DNA of 64,000 bases from Lathyrus oleraceus (lineage: Eukaryota; Streptophyta; Magnoliopsida; Fabales; Fabaceae), in the NCBI RefSeq assembly GCF_024323335.1, contig NC_066581.1, forward strand, positions 38,766,699 through 38,830,698. Reading direction: 5' to 3'. This document shows, piece after piece, positions 34,239 through 45,600 of the stretch (the stretch's first letter is position 1; each line of letters begins with the position of its first letter). The notes beneath the pieces were generated by a model. That model was not told where the DNA came from, did no database searches, and saw nothing but the letters and a program-made list of their open reading frames with translations. Both the position numbers and the translations under genes were made by a program.

Positions 34239-34531
34239 GTAAGAAGTACACGGAAACATACGATTGTGATCGAGTTGAAGAGATTGTAGACGCACATGGT
34301 TGCTTTGATTATAAGTTATATCTGATAATGCATGATTTCTTTATTTTTTTGTTTTCAATTGCTTTGATTATAAGTTATATCTGATAATGCATGATTTCGT
34401 TATATTTTTGTTTTCAATTGCTTTGATTATAAGTTATATCTGATAATGCATGATTTCTTTATTTTTTTGTTTTCAATTGCTTTGATTATAAGTAATATTT
34501 GATATTTGATGGTTTCCTTGGTTTATTACAG
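34239..34531 (+). repeat. Chimeric intron with ~66 bp tandem repeat
   Basis: It begins with the donor 'gtaagaag' after kinesin exon 7 and ends 'tttattacag'. Between 34299 and 34500 a unit of about 66 bp ('ttgctttgattataagttat' to 'tttttgttttcaa') is repeated three and a half times with few differences. Where kinesin DNA ends and CACTA DNA begins inside it is not visible. Confidence 0.7.
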
Positions 34532-34536
34532 GTTAG
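34532..34536. repeat. Ogre target-site duplication, left copy (GTTAG)
   Basis: GTTAG directly precedes the LTR terminus TGTCGCATTACG. It equals 61520-61524 on the other side of the element. Confidence 0.93.
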
Positions 34537-34836
34537 TGTCGCATTACGCGAAAAACCGGCGGGAAAACGTAAACAACAGAGCCGCCACCGTGCGTTATTT
34601 ATCCCAAAATAGGGAAAGGAAACGCTCAGAGAAACCTGGAAAAAGCATGGTCTCGCGACCAAAGAGAAAGGGTAAGGGAGTCGGTTACGCAAGGGGAAGG
34701 TATTAGCACCCCTCACGTCCATCGTACTCGACGGGATCCACGCTCTAAGAAAGAAAAGGTTGCTAAAACAAACACCACACACACACACTGGCTGAAAGAG
34801 ACATAGGAAAACAAACAAGACTGAAACTGCCTCGGC

Positions 34837-35296
34837 AGGATATCGGATCCTGGGCCTACTTAGTCTATCAGGCATAGACATCAGAGTCAAAGTAGTTCGA
34901 ACTGGGGAAACGACACATGCTCGCTAGGATATCGCGTCCTATGCATACGTATCTCCTTGGACGAAGGAGAATCAGAGCATTCGTAGCTCGGCTGACACGC
35001 ACACAAAAAAACAGGCAAAGGAAAACGTGGAGCCCGAATGCCAATCACTGGACTTACATCAGCATCCAAACCAACACACGCACACTGGAACCCAGATGCC
35101 ACTCGATGGACTTATACCGGCTTCCAAGCACACAACAAGAACAAACAGACAACAAATTGCTAAGGAGTCGGGAACTCGAGCCTAGCAATCGTCAAACACA
35201 CACACAAAAAAGAAAAAAGGTGCCCGGAGAGACCTCGCACGGTCTCCTGCCTACATACCTCGTCTGGAACGAGGATCAGGGCGATGTAGTTCCCCT
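34837..35296. other. Three covarying double-hairpin modules in the Ogre 3' LTR
   Basis: Modules at 34837-34899, 34926-34990 and 35229-35296 share one layout: hairpin 1, then 'cctac' or 'gcatac', hairpin 2, 'atcag(a/g)g', and 'gtag(t/c)tc' closing an outer stem. Hairpin 1 stems are AGGAT/ATCCT, AGGA/TCCT and GAGACC/GGTCTC around a TCG-containing loop. Hairpin 2 stems are GTCTAT/ATAGAC, CTCCTT/AAGGAG and CCTCGT/ACGAGG. Outer stems are CTACTT/AAGTAG, TACG/CGTA and CTACAT/ATGTAG. The bases differ while the pairing is kept. Confidence 0.75.
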
Positions 35297-35447
35297 ACAG
35301 AGGGGAGAAAGGACTAGCCTAACCAGATAACAGAGGGAGACACGACTAGGGAGACTACGACTCGAGCCTAGATGTTATCATGCAAAATCATCCCTAAGTT
35401 AAGGTTTCTAGCTAACTGGCACAGGGAGCCAGCCTATCCTAATCATG

Positions 35448-35590
35448 ACTTGCACAGGAAGCAAGCCACACACACACTTAACTTGCACAGGAAGCAAGCC
35501 AAGCAAAACCTAACTTGCACAGGAAGCAAGTCTAAACTAACCCTAACTTGCACAGGAAGCAAGTCAAACAAACATACAAGCACAGGTAGC
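35448..35590. repeat. Short tandem repeat 'cttgcacaggaagcaag' in the Ogre LTR
   Basis: Five units of 36-45 bp share 'CTTGCACAGGAAGCAAG', in which CTTGC and GCAAG pair around 'acagga'. Spacers vary. In the solo LTR this place is taken by a different array (42022-42655), with single copies left on each side. Confidence 0.8.
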
Positions 35591-38500
35591 ACACACTATA
35601 CACAAGCAAGGGGCTCAAACAAGGCTAGGTTTTAGTCGAGGGGTCATATCAACCTCAACAAACAAACCTCTGGAACTGGGTTAATGGTGCTCTTAACCTT
35701 GACATTGAGAGCCAAGGTGAAGCAGATGAAAGGTGAGTGAAGATAAGACTTCACAGCTCTTATCCCTGGCTGGGAGAGCTTAAGACAAGAATGTGTGGGT
35801 TCAGAAAGTGGGAACCCTTCTACACATTTAAAACTGACTCAACTGTACAATTGTACAAGATCTTGGGTTTGTATCTGCAATGCATCAACACAGTGGTGTG
35901 AGCAAAGCAGATGACACACAGAATAGCAGGGGATAGGTTGCATATCCCTTGGATTCTGCCAATTGCCTCTTCACTTAGGAGGTCTTTGACTCTATACAAG
36001 GACAAATGTAAACAGTCACAAACATTGCCTCTTAAGGAGGACTTCAGACAGTTGCCTGGCCAAGTAACAGGCCAGGTCTTCCAGACTACATGGAGTAAGG
36101 AATTATACCTCAATGCAAATTGCTTATCAAGCAAAGCAAAGCAAAGTTCACAAGGAACTAAAAGCAACTAAAGTACCTGAAATCAGTCAAGCACAGTTAG
36201 TATATCAGACACAAAGTTAGAACAAACAACATAAACCAAACATATAATACAGTCAATCAGTTGTGCAAAGCACAAGCTCAAAGCAAGTGAGCTAAACAAC
36301 CTACAAAACACACAAGTTAGTCCATGATAAAACATCAAACTCAAGCAACTGGTATTAATCTCTTTGAAGCATTTGTTGCTTAACCTGAAACAACAAGCTT
36401 AAACATGAGCAACAAGACCACTAGGACAAGCCTAGGGTCAAAAAGAGATAAGAAAGTCAAAACAGCAAGCGGCAAGTATCCAAAATCAAGTTCAAACAAT
36501 CAAGAAACAAACTCAATTGGTTTCACAATCATATCATTCATCATCATCATTTTATAAGCAAAAGAAGTCAAAGCATGGCATATGGAAGCTCATAGAAGTC
36601 AACAGCAAGACTTGAATCAAAAGCAAACCCAAACATTTCAAAAAATCATCAAATAAATCATGACCAATCACAACCCACAGCATGGTAAGCATGTCAAATT
36701 TCGTCTCATTTGGACAAGTAGAAGGTAGTCAATGAAAATCAGAAAGGCAATGCAATTCCAAACATGCTCAAAGAAGTCAACCAAACATACATCAACTTGA
36801 AAAAATCATAAATCAGGTATGGAATATGAGAAATGAATGGGACTAAAACCATGGCAAAGCTTAAGATGTCTAGTAATCACATATCAAATTTCATGTCCAT
36901 CTAATAAGGTATGAGGATTTCACAAAGGAAATGGGAACATGTATCATAAAAAGTCAACATAAGACCAAACAGGGGAGAAAAACCTCAATCAATTAGGAAA
37001 TGCCACAAATAATTCTAAGAAAAATCACATGTAAACTAGGCATACTGAAATACATTCATGCAAAAATTAAATCCAATTTGAGGTCCAGAGGCATGGTATT
37101 GAAAATCATCAAGTTGCAAATCAATGGTGTGACACAAATTGTCACACCCTACTTCAAAAAATCATAACTCAATGACCAGAGATGATAAATTCATGAAATC
37201 TATACCAAAATCACCATGGATGTGTCTAGTTTGAGCATAAAAAATTTCAAGGGCAAAGGATAAAGCATCACTATTTCACAAATGATTTGGTAAAAGGTAC
37301 AAAATATTGTCACATGTCACAAACCCTAATACCAAATAAAATCCACTTATCAAAAAAATCAGGAAAAATTATGACAAATAAGTAGAGGTCCATATGAACA
37401 CAATGCAAAAATTCCCATGGATTTTGGATTTAAAATGGATGAGATATGATTTTGGTAAGTTTAGCATCAAAATGGAATAAATATTGAAGAAATAAAATGG
37501 TTTATTCAAATAATAACACACGGAGTGGCACAATGGTAATTATGCTGAACGTTTAATGAAACGCAGCGTATGGTTTTGATGCGTGGCAGCAGGTGATTCG
37601 GCATGGCAATGAAATAGTGGAAGGCTCATGCAAAACACGACCAAACACAAAATTCTGGAAATGTTTAGGGTTTATGAACAGCAACAGTGTATCTTCATCA
37701 TCTCCAAACTCGTGCAGAATATTTGGCCCAGAAAATGAAATTGATCATACCATTCAACTCATATAATCATGTACAAACACAATCCAACCCTAATTTCTAT
37801 CAAATCGAGCCATCAAACGAGAACCAAGCAAAAACATATCTCATCATCATTCTTTAAATCAGCATAACTTTCCCAATACACAACCATTTCATGTGATTTA
37901 AAGCTCAACATATTCATGGCAAGGAGACCTATCTAATGTATAGCATGGTTTAGCAAATAGTGAGAGTCGAAAACTTACCAAAAGTGAAGAGCAGCTGTGA
38001 TGTAGTTGTTGTTTGGTGGTTTTGGCTCGAAACAGATGAAGCTCCAAGCTCCAAAAGGTGAATGGATGAAAAGTTTTGGCTCAACAACCCTTGAAACGGC
38101 TCAAATCAAAATCTGCCATGTGTGTGTTCTTCAATGGAACAGTCGTGTTTTTTTATTACAGTTAAGATTCATGGCCAGAAAATGCTTCCAATATGTTGGT
38201 TAAGGATGGAACAAGCAAGCAAGTTCGTGCTTCTTTGGAGTTTTTTGGTCGAAAATTTAAGATGAAGGAAATGGTGATTTTTGAGAGAGATGAATTTCTG
38301 TTGGAATGAGAGGCTGCTAGGGTTCTGCTCAGAAAGAAAATGAGCTATATGTATGCTGTCTTAAGTTGGTTAAGCAAGGTTAATGGAAAGTTAATCATGA
38401 TTTGTTAAAAATGACATCTTTGCTAATTTGGTCATTGTCATTTAAGTGGTGAGGTGCAAGGCTTACAGCTCGAAAATGGGCCTTCCAACACAACCAAAAT

Positions 38501-39387
38501 GCAATTTCTGGTCATTCCCAATTGGCACAATTGATTGAAAATGGTTACTTTAAAATCCCAAATTTTCACTACACTTGAAATTAATTCATGCAAGTTCAAA
38601 AATGCCATTTTGATCTATGATGTTTTGATGAATGATGATGACATTTTTGGAAAGAGGAGATCAAATGTGACTTGTTGCAAAAAACCCCACCCAATTTGGC
38701 CAAATGGTTTGAGAGATATGGCCTTTTGAAGTTCAAAAATTTTGGAGAATGATTTGATCATAACTTGCCAACCATACATGGGAATTGAGTGTTCTTAGAC
38801 TTTTTGGAAATGGGAGAACAAGATCTTCAACTTTCGTGTTGGGAAAAAATTCATTTGAAGCTTGTATCATGATGTAAGTTTGAGGATCAAGACTTTCCAT
38901 TTTTGGCAAATTCCAATTACAGGTCAACTTTCTATTTTTGGAAATTTCTTGTCTGGCTTCAAATTCTTCCATGATGGTGTTTGACATGTTATATGAGGCC
39001 TATATGGACATGAATGAGACCTCTCAAACCAATTCCCACCTTCAAATCCCTGATCAAATGCACAGTTGACCAACAGTTGACTTTTTAGGGTTTCTGGTGA
39101 ACTGAGCCATGACTGATGACTTCTGAGCAATCAAACCTTGACCAAAACACTTCAAAAGGACCCTAGGTCATGTGAACATGTTGGACCAACCCTAGGGCCT
39201 TGGCTCAATGAAAATTGCCCTTGCTTGCTTGATTGACTGATCTCCTGACCAGTTTGACCTAACTTGTCAGCTGAACTTGCACTTGGGCAAATGGACAATG
39301 CAATGTTATGCAGTGGACTATATTATGTTAATGAACTAATGATGAAAATGTATGTACAAAATGTAGGTGCAAATTTGAGGTGCTACA

Positions 39388-41024
39388 GCTGCCCCTATTC
39401 AATCAGCTGGGAACCCGAATGGATGAGAGCAACGGCTGTCAGACTTTCAGGGTACACAGGGATTGAATACCAAAGAACCGTAGAAATTTGCACTCTGCTG
39501 GGAAAATAATTAACAACGCCTGTCATAATCGGCAAAGGAACAGTCTTGAAACAAGAATCCGTCTGGAACGGAAAAAGTCGGCCTGATCACCGAAATAGTA
39601 ACGTCGACCTGGATACCAAAATAAACGGTAACGCAGGGATAACCATGGCCTGAACACCACACGTCCGCTGGGGATTATTATCTCTCCTTTTCATGCTTTT
39701 CTTGAACCCCGAGATTTTTCTTTTGCGCAAATGATCCCCGATCGCTGCAGTTGAACCCCAACATCTTGTTTTGCCAAAATAATGAACCCCATTCTCCAAT
39801 TTGAACCCCAGTCGCCTGACGATAACTCGCGATCGCCATTGTGAACCCCATTCTCCAGAAAATGCCGCAACATCTCCCTTTCTCCATTTGAACCCCGCTC
39901 TCCAGAAAATGCCTCAACATTTCCCTTTCTCCATTTGAACCCCGCTCCCAGAAAATGCCTCAACATTTCCTTTTCTCCGTTTGAACCCCGCTCTCCAATT
40001 TCTCGTGATAATTCCGCTGGCAACGTCGGAAATAACACCAACACCACTCTGAGGGCGACATATCAGAGGGTATACCTTCACAAAAGGAAGGTAACATGTG
40101 CGTCTCTTCCCTGGAAGACACCTATAACGACCTCCATTGGCCTCAGCCAAAGTCTAAGGTGACCCATGAACAGAAGATAATCCTGAGGACCTCATCCCGG
40201 ATATAATCTTCAACTCCAATCTCCATTTGAACCCCAGAAAATGCCGCAACATCTCCTTTTCTCCGGTTGAACCTCGATCTCCAAAAAAATGTCTCAACAT
40301 TTCCTTTTCTCCAGTTAAACCCCGTAATCGCGCTGATCGCGTAACGTCCTTTGATTCCATTTCCTTCTCCGCTTGACAGAAAAATTTCCTCCAATATCGC
40401 ACTACTGGGGAACATTGCTGATCTGACGTCATGATGCTAGACTCCTCAGAGTAGCATCTTCCAATCGCTGTCCCGCACGACAGAAAACTCCTCCAGTATC
40501 GCACTACTGAGGAACACCTCTGATTCAAAATCAAGGTACTAAACTCCGCGGAGCAACACCTTCACTTCTGATAAAACCACCTCTCAAACGGTAACCACGG
40601 CTTCAGCCTAGCTTATGCGTGCAATATGATGCATGATTGACTTTTCTGCGTAATGCTCCATGATTATGGAAATGCTACGCGATTTATTATGCAATATGCT
40701 ATGCTTATTCTTCATGATGAATGCATAAAAAATATCCCCCTCAAGGGACTCTCCTGGGGAACTCGAGACACTCTGCTGAGGAACTCGTCAATACTCTGAT
40801 TCCACCCTGCTGGGGAATGACGCTGCTGTTGGGAAAAGGTAACCCTTGCTGGGGAAAGCCTCCTTTGCACCCAATCCGCTTGGGGAATTGCTGGGGGATA
40901 GGAACCACCAACACTCAGTGGGGATACCTCGATTTTTGACTTGCGGGGGATATCAATCCCGACTCTGCTTGGAGAACCCTCACAGATACCTGACGACTTC
41001 ACTGGGGAAATGCTCACAGATACT
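39388..41024 (-). repeat. Ogre 3' UTR (distal part) with polypurine tract
   Basis: Just inside the 3' LTR the minus strand reads GAATAGGGGCAGC, the polypurine tract. The region has two repeat types on the plus strand: 'gaaccccgctctccagaaaatgcc' units with 'caacatttccttttctcc' (39790-40320), and 'ctctgctggggaa'-like units (40741-41010) which in sense are complementary to the primer-binding site. No coding frame has family features. Confidence 0.8.
41020..41024. repeat. Solo-LTR target-site duplication, left copy (ATACT)
   Basis: ATACT precedes the LTR end TGTCGCATTACG at 41025 and equals 47003-47007 after the other end. Confidence 0.92.
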
Positions 41025-41329
41025 TGTCGCATTACGCGAAAAACCGGCGGGAAAAGAAAGAAACAACAGAGCCGCCACCGTGCGTTATTTATCCCAAAAG
41101 AGGGAAAGGAAACGCTCGAAGTAAACCTAGGAAAGAACATGGTCTCGCGACCAAAGAGAATGGGTTCGGGAGTCGGTTATGCGAAGGGAAGGTGTTAGGC
41201 ACCCTACGCATCCGTAGTACTCTACGGGATCCACGCACAGAAGGAAGGAAAATTGGTTGCTAAAACACTGCTCAAACACACACACACTGGCTGAAAGAGA
41301 CAAAAGAAACTGTCTGAAACTGACTCGGC

Positions 41330-42509
41330 AGGATATCGCATCCTGGGCCTACTTAGTCTATCAGGCATAGACATCAGAGTCGAAGTAGTTCGGACTGGGG
41401 AAACGACACATGCTCGCTAGGATGTCGCATCCTATGCATACGTATCTTCTCGGACGAGAGAAGAATCAGAGCATTCGTAGCTCGGCTAACACGCACACAA
41501 ACAAAACAAGACAAAGGCAAACGTGGAGCCTGAATGCCAATCACTGGACTTACATCAGCATCCGAACCAAAACGCACACACACTGGAACCCAAATGCCAC
41601 TCGATGGACTTACATCGGCTTCCAAGCACACAACAACACAACAAGTTAATAGGGAGTCGGGGATTCGAGCCTATAACTGTCAAGCACACACTCAAACAAA
41701 CAGACAACAAATTGCTAAGGAGTCAGGCACTCGAGCCTAGCAACTGTCAAACAACACACACAAAAAGAAAAAAGGCGCCCGGAGAGATCAGCTCAATCTC
41801 CTGCCTACATACTTCATCTGGTATGAAGATCAGGGCGATGTAGTTCCCCTACGCAGGGATAAAGGATCTAGCCTAACCAGATAACAGAGGGAGACACAAC
41901 TCTAGGGAGACTACGACTCGAGCCTAGATGTTGTCATGCAAAGTCAACCCTAAGTTAAGGTTTCTAGCTAAATGGCGCAAGGGCCAACCTATCCTAGACA
42001 AGGCTTGCACAGGAAGCAAGGGTCTCGATTGCAACTAGGGCAAGAGAAAGGGGAGGTCTCAATCGCAACGAGGGCGAGAGAAGAGAAGGTCTCAATCACA
42101 CAGGGGTGAGAGAAAAGAGTTAGTGTTAGTGGTTAGTCAAACTCGGCAAGACATCGCGTCTCGTGCCTACGTATCTCATCTGAACATGAGAATCAGAGTT
42201 GCCGTAGTTCGGCCGGCTGGGACAAAGGTCTCAATTGCAACTAGGGCAAGAGAAAGGGAAAGTCTCGATCGCAACGAGGGCGAGAGAAAGGAAAAGGCTC
42301 GATCGCAACGAGGGCGAGAGAAAGGAAAAGGCTCGATCGCAACGAGGGCGAGAGAAAGGAAAAGGCTCGATCGCAACGAGGGCGAGAGAAAGGATCGCAA
42401 CGAGGGCGAAAACAAGCACGGATTAGTTGTTAGTCAAACTCGACAAGACATCGCATCTCGTGCCTACGTATCTCATCTGAACATGAGAATCAGAGTTGCC
42501 GTAGTTCGG
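41330..42509. other. Five covarying double-hairpin modules in the solo LTR
   Basis: Modules start at 41330, 41419, 41784, 42148 and 42445. Hairpin 2 stems are GTCTAT/ATAGAC, TTCTC/GAGAA, CTTCAT/ATGAAG and CTCAT/ATGAG (last two modules). Hairpin 1 stems are AGGAT/ATCCT, AGGA/TCCT, GAGAT/ATCTC, AGAC/GTCT and AGA/TCT. At 41784 both hairpin 1 and hairpin 2 have changed relative to the homologous module at 35229 and still pair. Confidence 0.75.
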
Positions 42510-42655
42510 CCGGCAGGGATAAAGGTCTCGATTGCAACTAGGGCAAGAGAAAGGGAAAGGCTCGATCGCAACGAGGGCGAGAGAAAGGAAAAGGCTCGAT
42601 CGCAACGAGGGCGAGAGAAAGGATCGCAACGAGGGCGAAAACAAACAAGGATTAG
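42022..42655. repeat. Minisatellite array in the solo LTR (33 bp unit)
   Basis: Units of the form 'ggctcgatcgcaacgagggcgagagaaaggaaaa' (33 bp, cut here in name only to its parts CTCGATCGCAACGAG and GGGCGAGAGAAAGG) repeat about twelve times in two blocks. Each of the last two blocks is preceded by a hairpin module, so a higher-order unit of about 300 bp is duplicated (42122-42420 and 42421-42655). The unit contains the inverted repeat CTCG..CGAG. The open frame across it is a repeat artefact. Confidence 0.85.
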
Positions 42656-45600
42656 TATAAACTAAACCTAACTTGCACAGGAAGCAAGTCTAAGCTAGCC
42701 TAAGAAGCAAAGCAATCACAATCACAGATAGCACACACTATATACACACAAGAGGCTCACACAAGGGTTAGGTTTTAGTCGAGGGGTCACATCAACCTCA
42801 ACAAACAAACCTCTGGAATGGGGTGAGTGTTGCTCTTAACCTTGCCATTGAGGGGCTAAGGTGAAGCAGATGAAAGGAGATGAGGGGTGTGCCTCATTGC
42901 TTCTATCCCTGGCCTGGGAGAGCATTTGACAAGAATGTGTGGGTTCAGAAAGTGGGAACCCTTCTACACATTTGATACTGACTCAACTGTGCAATTGCAC
43001 AAGATCTTGGGTTTTTATCTGAAATGCATCAACACAGTAGTGTGAGCAAGACAGAAGACACACTGAATAGCAGGGGATAGATTGCATATCCCTTGGTTCT
43101 GCCAATTGCCTCTTCACTTAGGAGGTCTTTGACTCTGTACAAGGACAAATTAAACATACACAAGCATTGCCTCTTAAGGAGGACTTCAGACAGTTTGCCC
43201 GGCCAAGTAACAGACCGGGTCTCCAGACTACATGAAGTAAAAGAGATTATACCTCAAGCAAGTTGCTAAAAAGCAAAGCAAATCAAGTTCAGAGAACTTA
43301 AGCAACTAAAGTACCTGAAAAAGTCAAAAAAATCAGCAAACAGTTCAAAAGTTTAGATCAAAAGGAATTGGTAAACAGTCAACACAGATGGTCAACTGTG
43401 CAAGGCATAAGACTCAAACACATGAGTCAAACCTACAAAACAAAGGTTAGCATATGATAAAACAATCAAGTTCAAACAAGTTTGAATGATCTTTGAGGCA
43501 TTGGTGCTTAACCTGAAACAGGAACTCAATTGTAAGCTCAAAAGACCACTAGGACTAGCCTAGGGTCAAGGATGAAAGAAAAAGTCAAAACAGCAAAGAA
43601 AAGTCAACCAAAGTCAAGGTCAAACATTTAAGAAGCTATCACAATTGGATTCACAGTCATATCATGCATTATTATCATTTCATGAACATTTGAAGTCAAA
43701 GTAAGGCAAATGAAAGCACAAAGAAGTCAACAGAATGACTTGCATCAAAAGTCAACCCAAACAATCTCAAAAATCATCAAATAAATCACACTCAATCCTA
43801 ACATCTAACATGGTAGACATGTAAAATTTCATGGCATTTGGATGAGAGGAAGGCAGTCAATTAAAATCAAGAAGTCAACATAATTTCAAGTAAGCACAAT
43901 GAAAGTCAACAAACATGGGTCAACTTCAAAAAATCATATCAAATTGAAAACAGATGAGAAATGAATGAGATTAACACCAATGCAAAGCTCAAGATGTCTA
44001 GTTATCACATATGAAATTTCATGATCATACAATATGGTATGAGGATTTCCCAAATGATATGGCAATGTGTAGCACAAAAAGTCAACATTTGACTAGGCAG
44101 GGAAGAAAATTCACAATCAAATGGAAAACAGCATGATTAATTCCAAGAAAATTCATACACCAACTAGACATGTAAGAGATCATTCATGAAAAATTTGGGG
44201 TCATTTGGATGTAAGGAAGCATGTTAACAAAAATTGGGAAAATGCACATTCATGTTGTGACACCAAATGTAACACCTAACTTCAAAAAATCAAAGCTCAC
44301 ACACCACATATGATAAATGCACAAACTTTATATCAAAACAAAGGTGAATGTGTCTAGTTTTACCACAAAAAACTTCAGGACCAAAGGATGCAACATGAGT
44401 ATTTCACAAAAGAAATGGCAAGAGGTATCATTTTTTTGTCACATAACACAAACCCTAAGGCCAATTAATATCCAATGATCAGAAAAAATATTAAAAATCA
44501 AGGTAAAAAACTAGACATTTTCATGAGTTTGATGCAAAAAATCCCACAATTTTTGGAGTTGAAATGAATTAAAAATGGATTTTAGAAGATGAGTGAACAA
44601 TTGGAAGAAACATGAGCAAAAGACATGAAATAATGAGTCAACGGGTTGACTAGTGGCAAAGCTGTAATTCAGCGCATCACTAATTGAAACGACTGCGCTT
44701 AAAGGGCGACCAGGAAATGTCCTGATTGGCCCGCCTCCAATGAAACAGTACAGAAGCCAACCAATGTTCATTGTTCTGGGCAAAGTTTTATGTTCATGCG
44801 ACTAGGGTTTTAGGTAACAATGCAACATCAGCTCCATCATTCAAACATCAATCATGCGAAATTTGTACAGAAATGCATAATCATCATGGCAGTTGGAACA
44901 ACAATGTGCATCAAACAGTAAAGAACCAAACACAATCATGCGGATTTCTGGAAAAAACTATCTAGGGTTTATCATGGCAGTATGATCTTCATCATTAACA
45001 TCTAATCATAAAAAACAATATGCCCAGAAATCAAGGATAGGGACACCAATCGAAACATTAAGTCATGTACATCAACATTTCAGCAATAGATTTCATGAAA
45101 TCAACTTAAACAAACCAAGTCGAGCCAAAACACATTTGAACATAAACAAGGAAATTCGATTTTCTCACAGCATGGTTGATCATTTAGCATGATACAAGTT
45201 TCATAACGCTCAGCAATATAGGAACTACACATGACATAGCATCATTTGAAGAAACAAAGCAATCGAAAAACTCACTTGGTTTGAAGGAATTCGATGGAAC
45301 AGTGTTGTTTGAAGGTTACAAGCTCAAACAGATGCAAATGATGGTTGATAGTGATGATTGCTTGAAGGAAATCAGCTCAAACAACCCGAGTCCAACTTAA
45401 ATCCAAACCCGCCATGGAAATGCCTTGAAGAAACAGAGCTTGAAAAGGAGCTGCCAGTTGGTATTTGATGGCTGTAGAGAGCTCACAATGATGTCCAAGT
45501 CATGAAATAAGCAAGAAAGCTCATGGTGCTTTGGGAGTTTTGAGTGGAAATGGTGCTCGAGCAAAAATGCAAGAAGGAAAAAGTGAGGAATTTCTCTGTG

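Larger units (their letters stand above)
34537..39387 (-). repeat. 3' LTR of the Ogre-type element (4851 bp)
   Basis: Minus-strand ends are TGTAGCACCTC... and ...TTTTTCGCGTAATGCGACA. It agrees with the 5' LTR at all but roughly one base per hundred by eye. It includes the hairpin modules at 34837-35296, five copies of a 'cttgcacaggaagcaag' repeat at 35448-35590, and an AT-rich remainder without genes. Confidence 0.93.

Noticed and set aside
34890..35330. Small proteins conserved between 34917-35330 and 57044-57418
   Set aside because: The frames are conserved only because the two LTRs are near-identical. The diverged solo LTR does not keep them well, and the signal there is structural rather than coding.
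35448..35590. CRISPR array
   Set aside because: Repeat units with short variable spacers in a plant LTR; unit spacing is irregular and no cas genes are possible in this context.
35820..36167. 115-codon frame present in both Ogre LTRs
   Set aside because: LTR duplication explains the conservation; it lacks any domain and has a long open frame on both strands.
42123..42665. 180-codon frame with repeated 'ARERE' and 'RNEGER' phrases
   Set aside because: It is the 33 bp LTR minisatellite, whose unit length is a multiple of three; no protein family fits.
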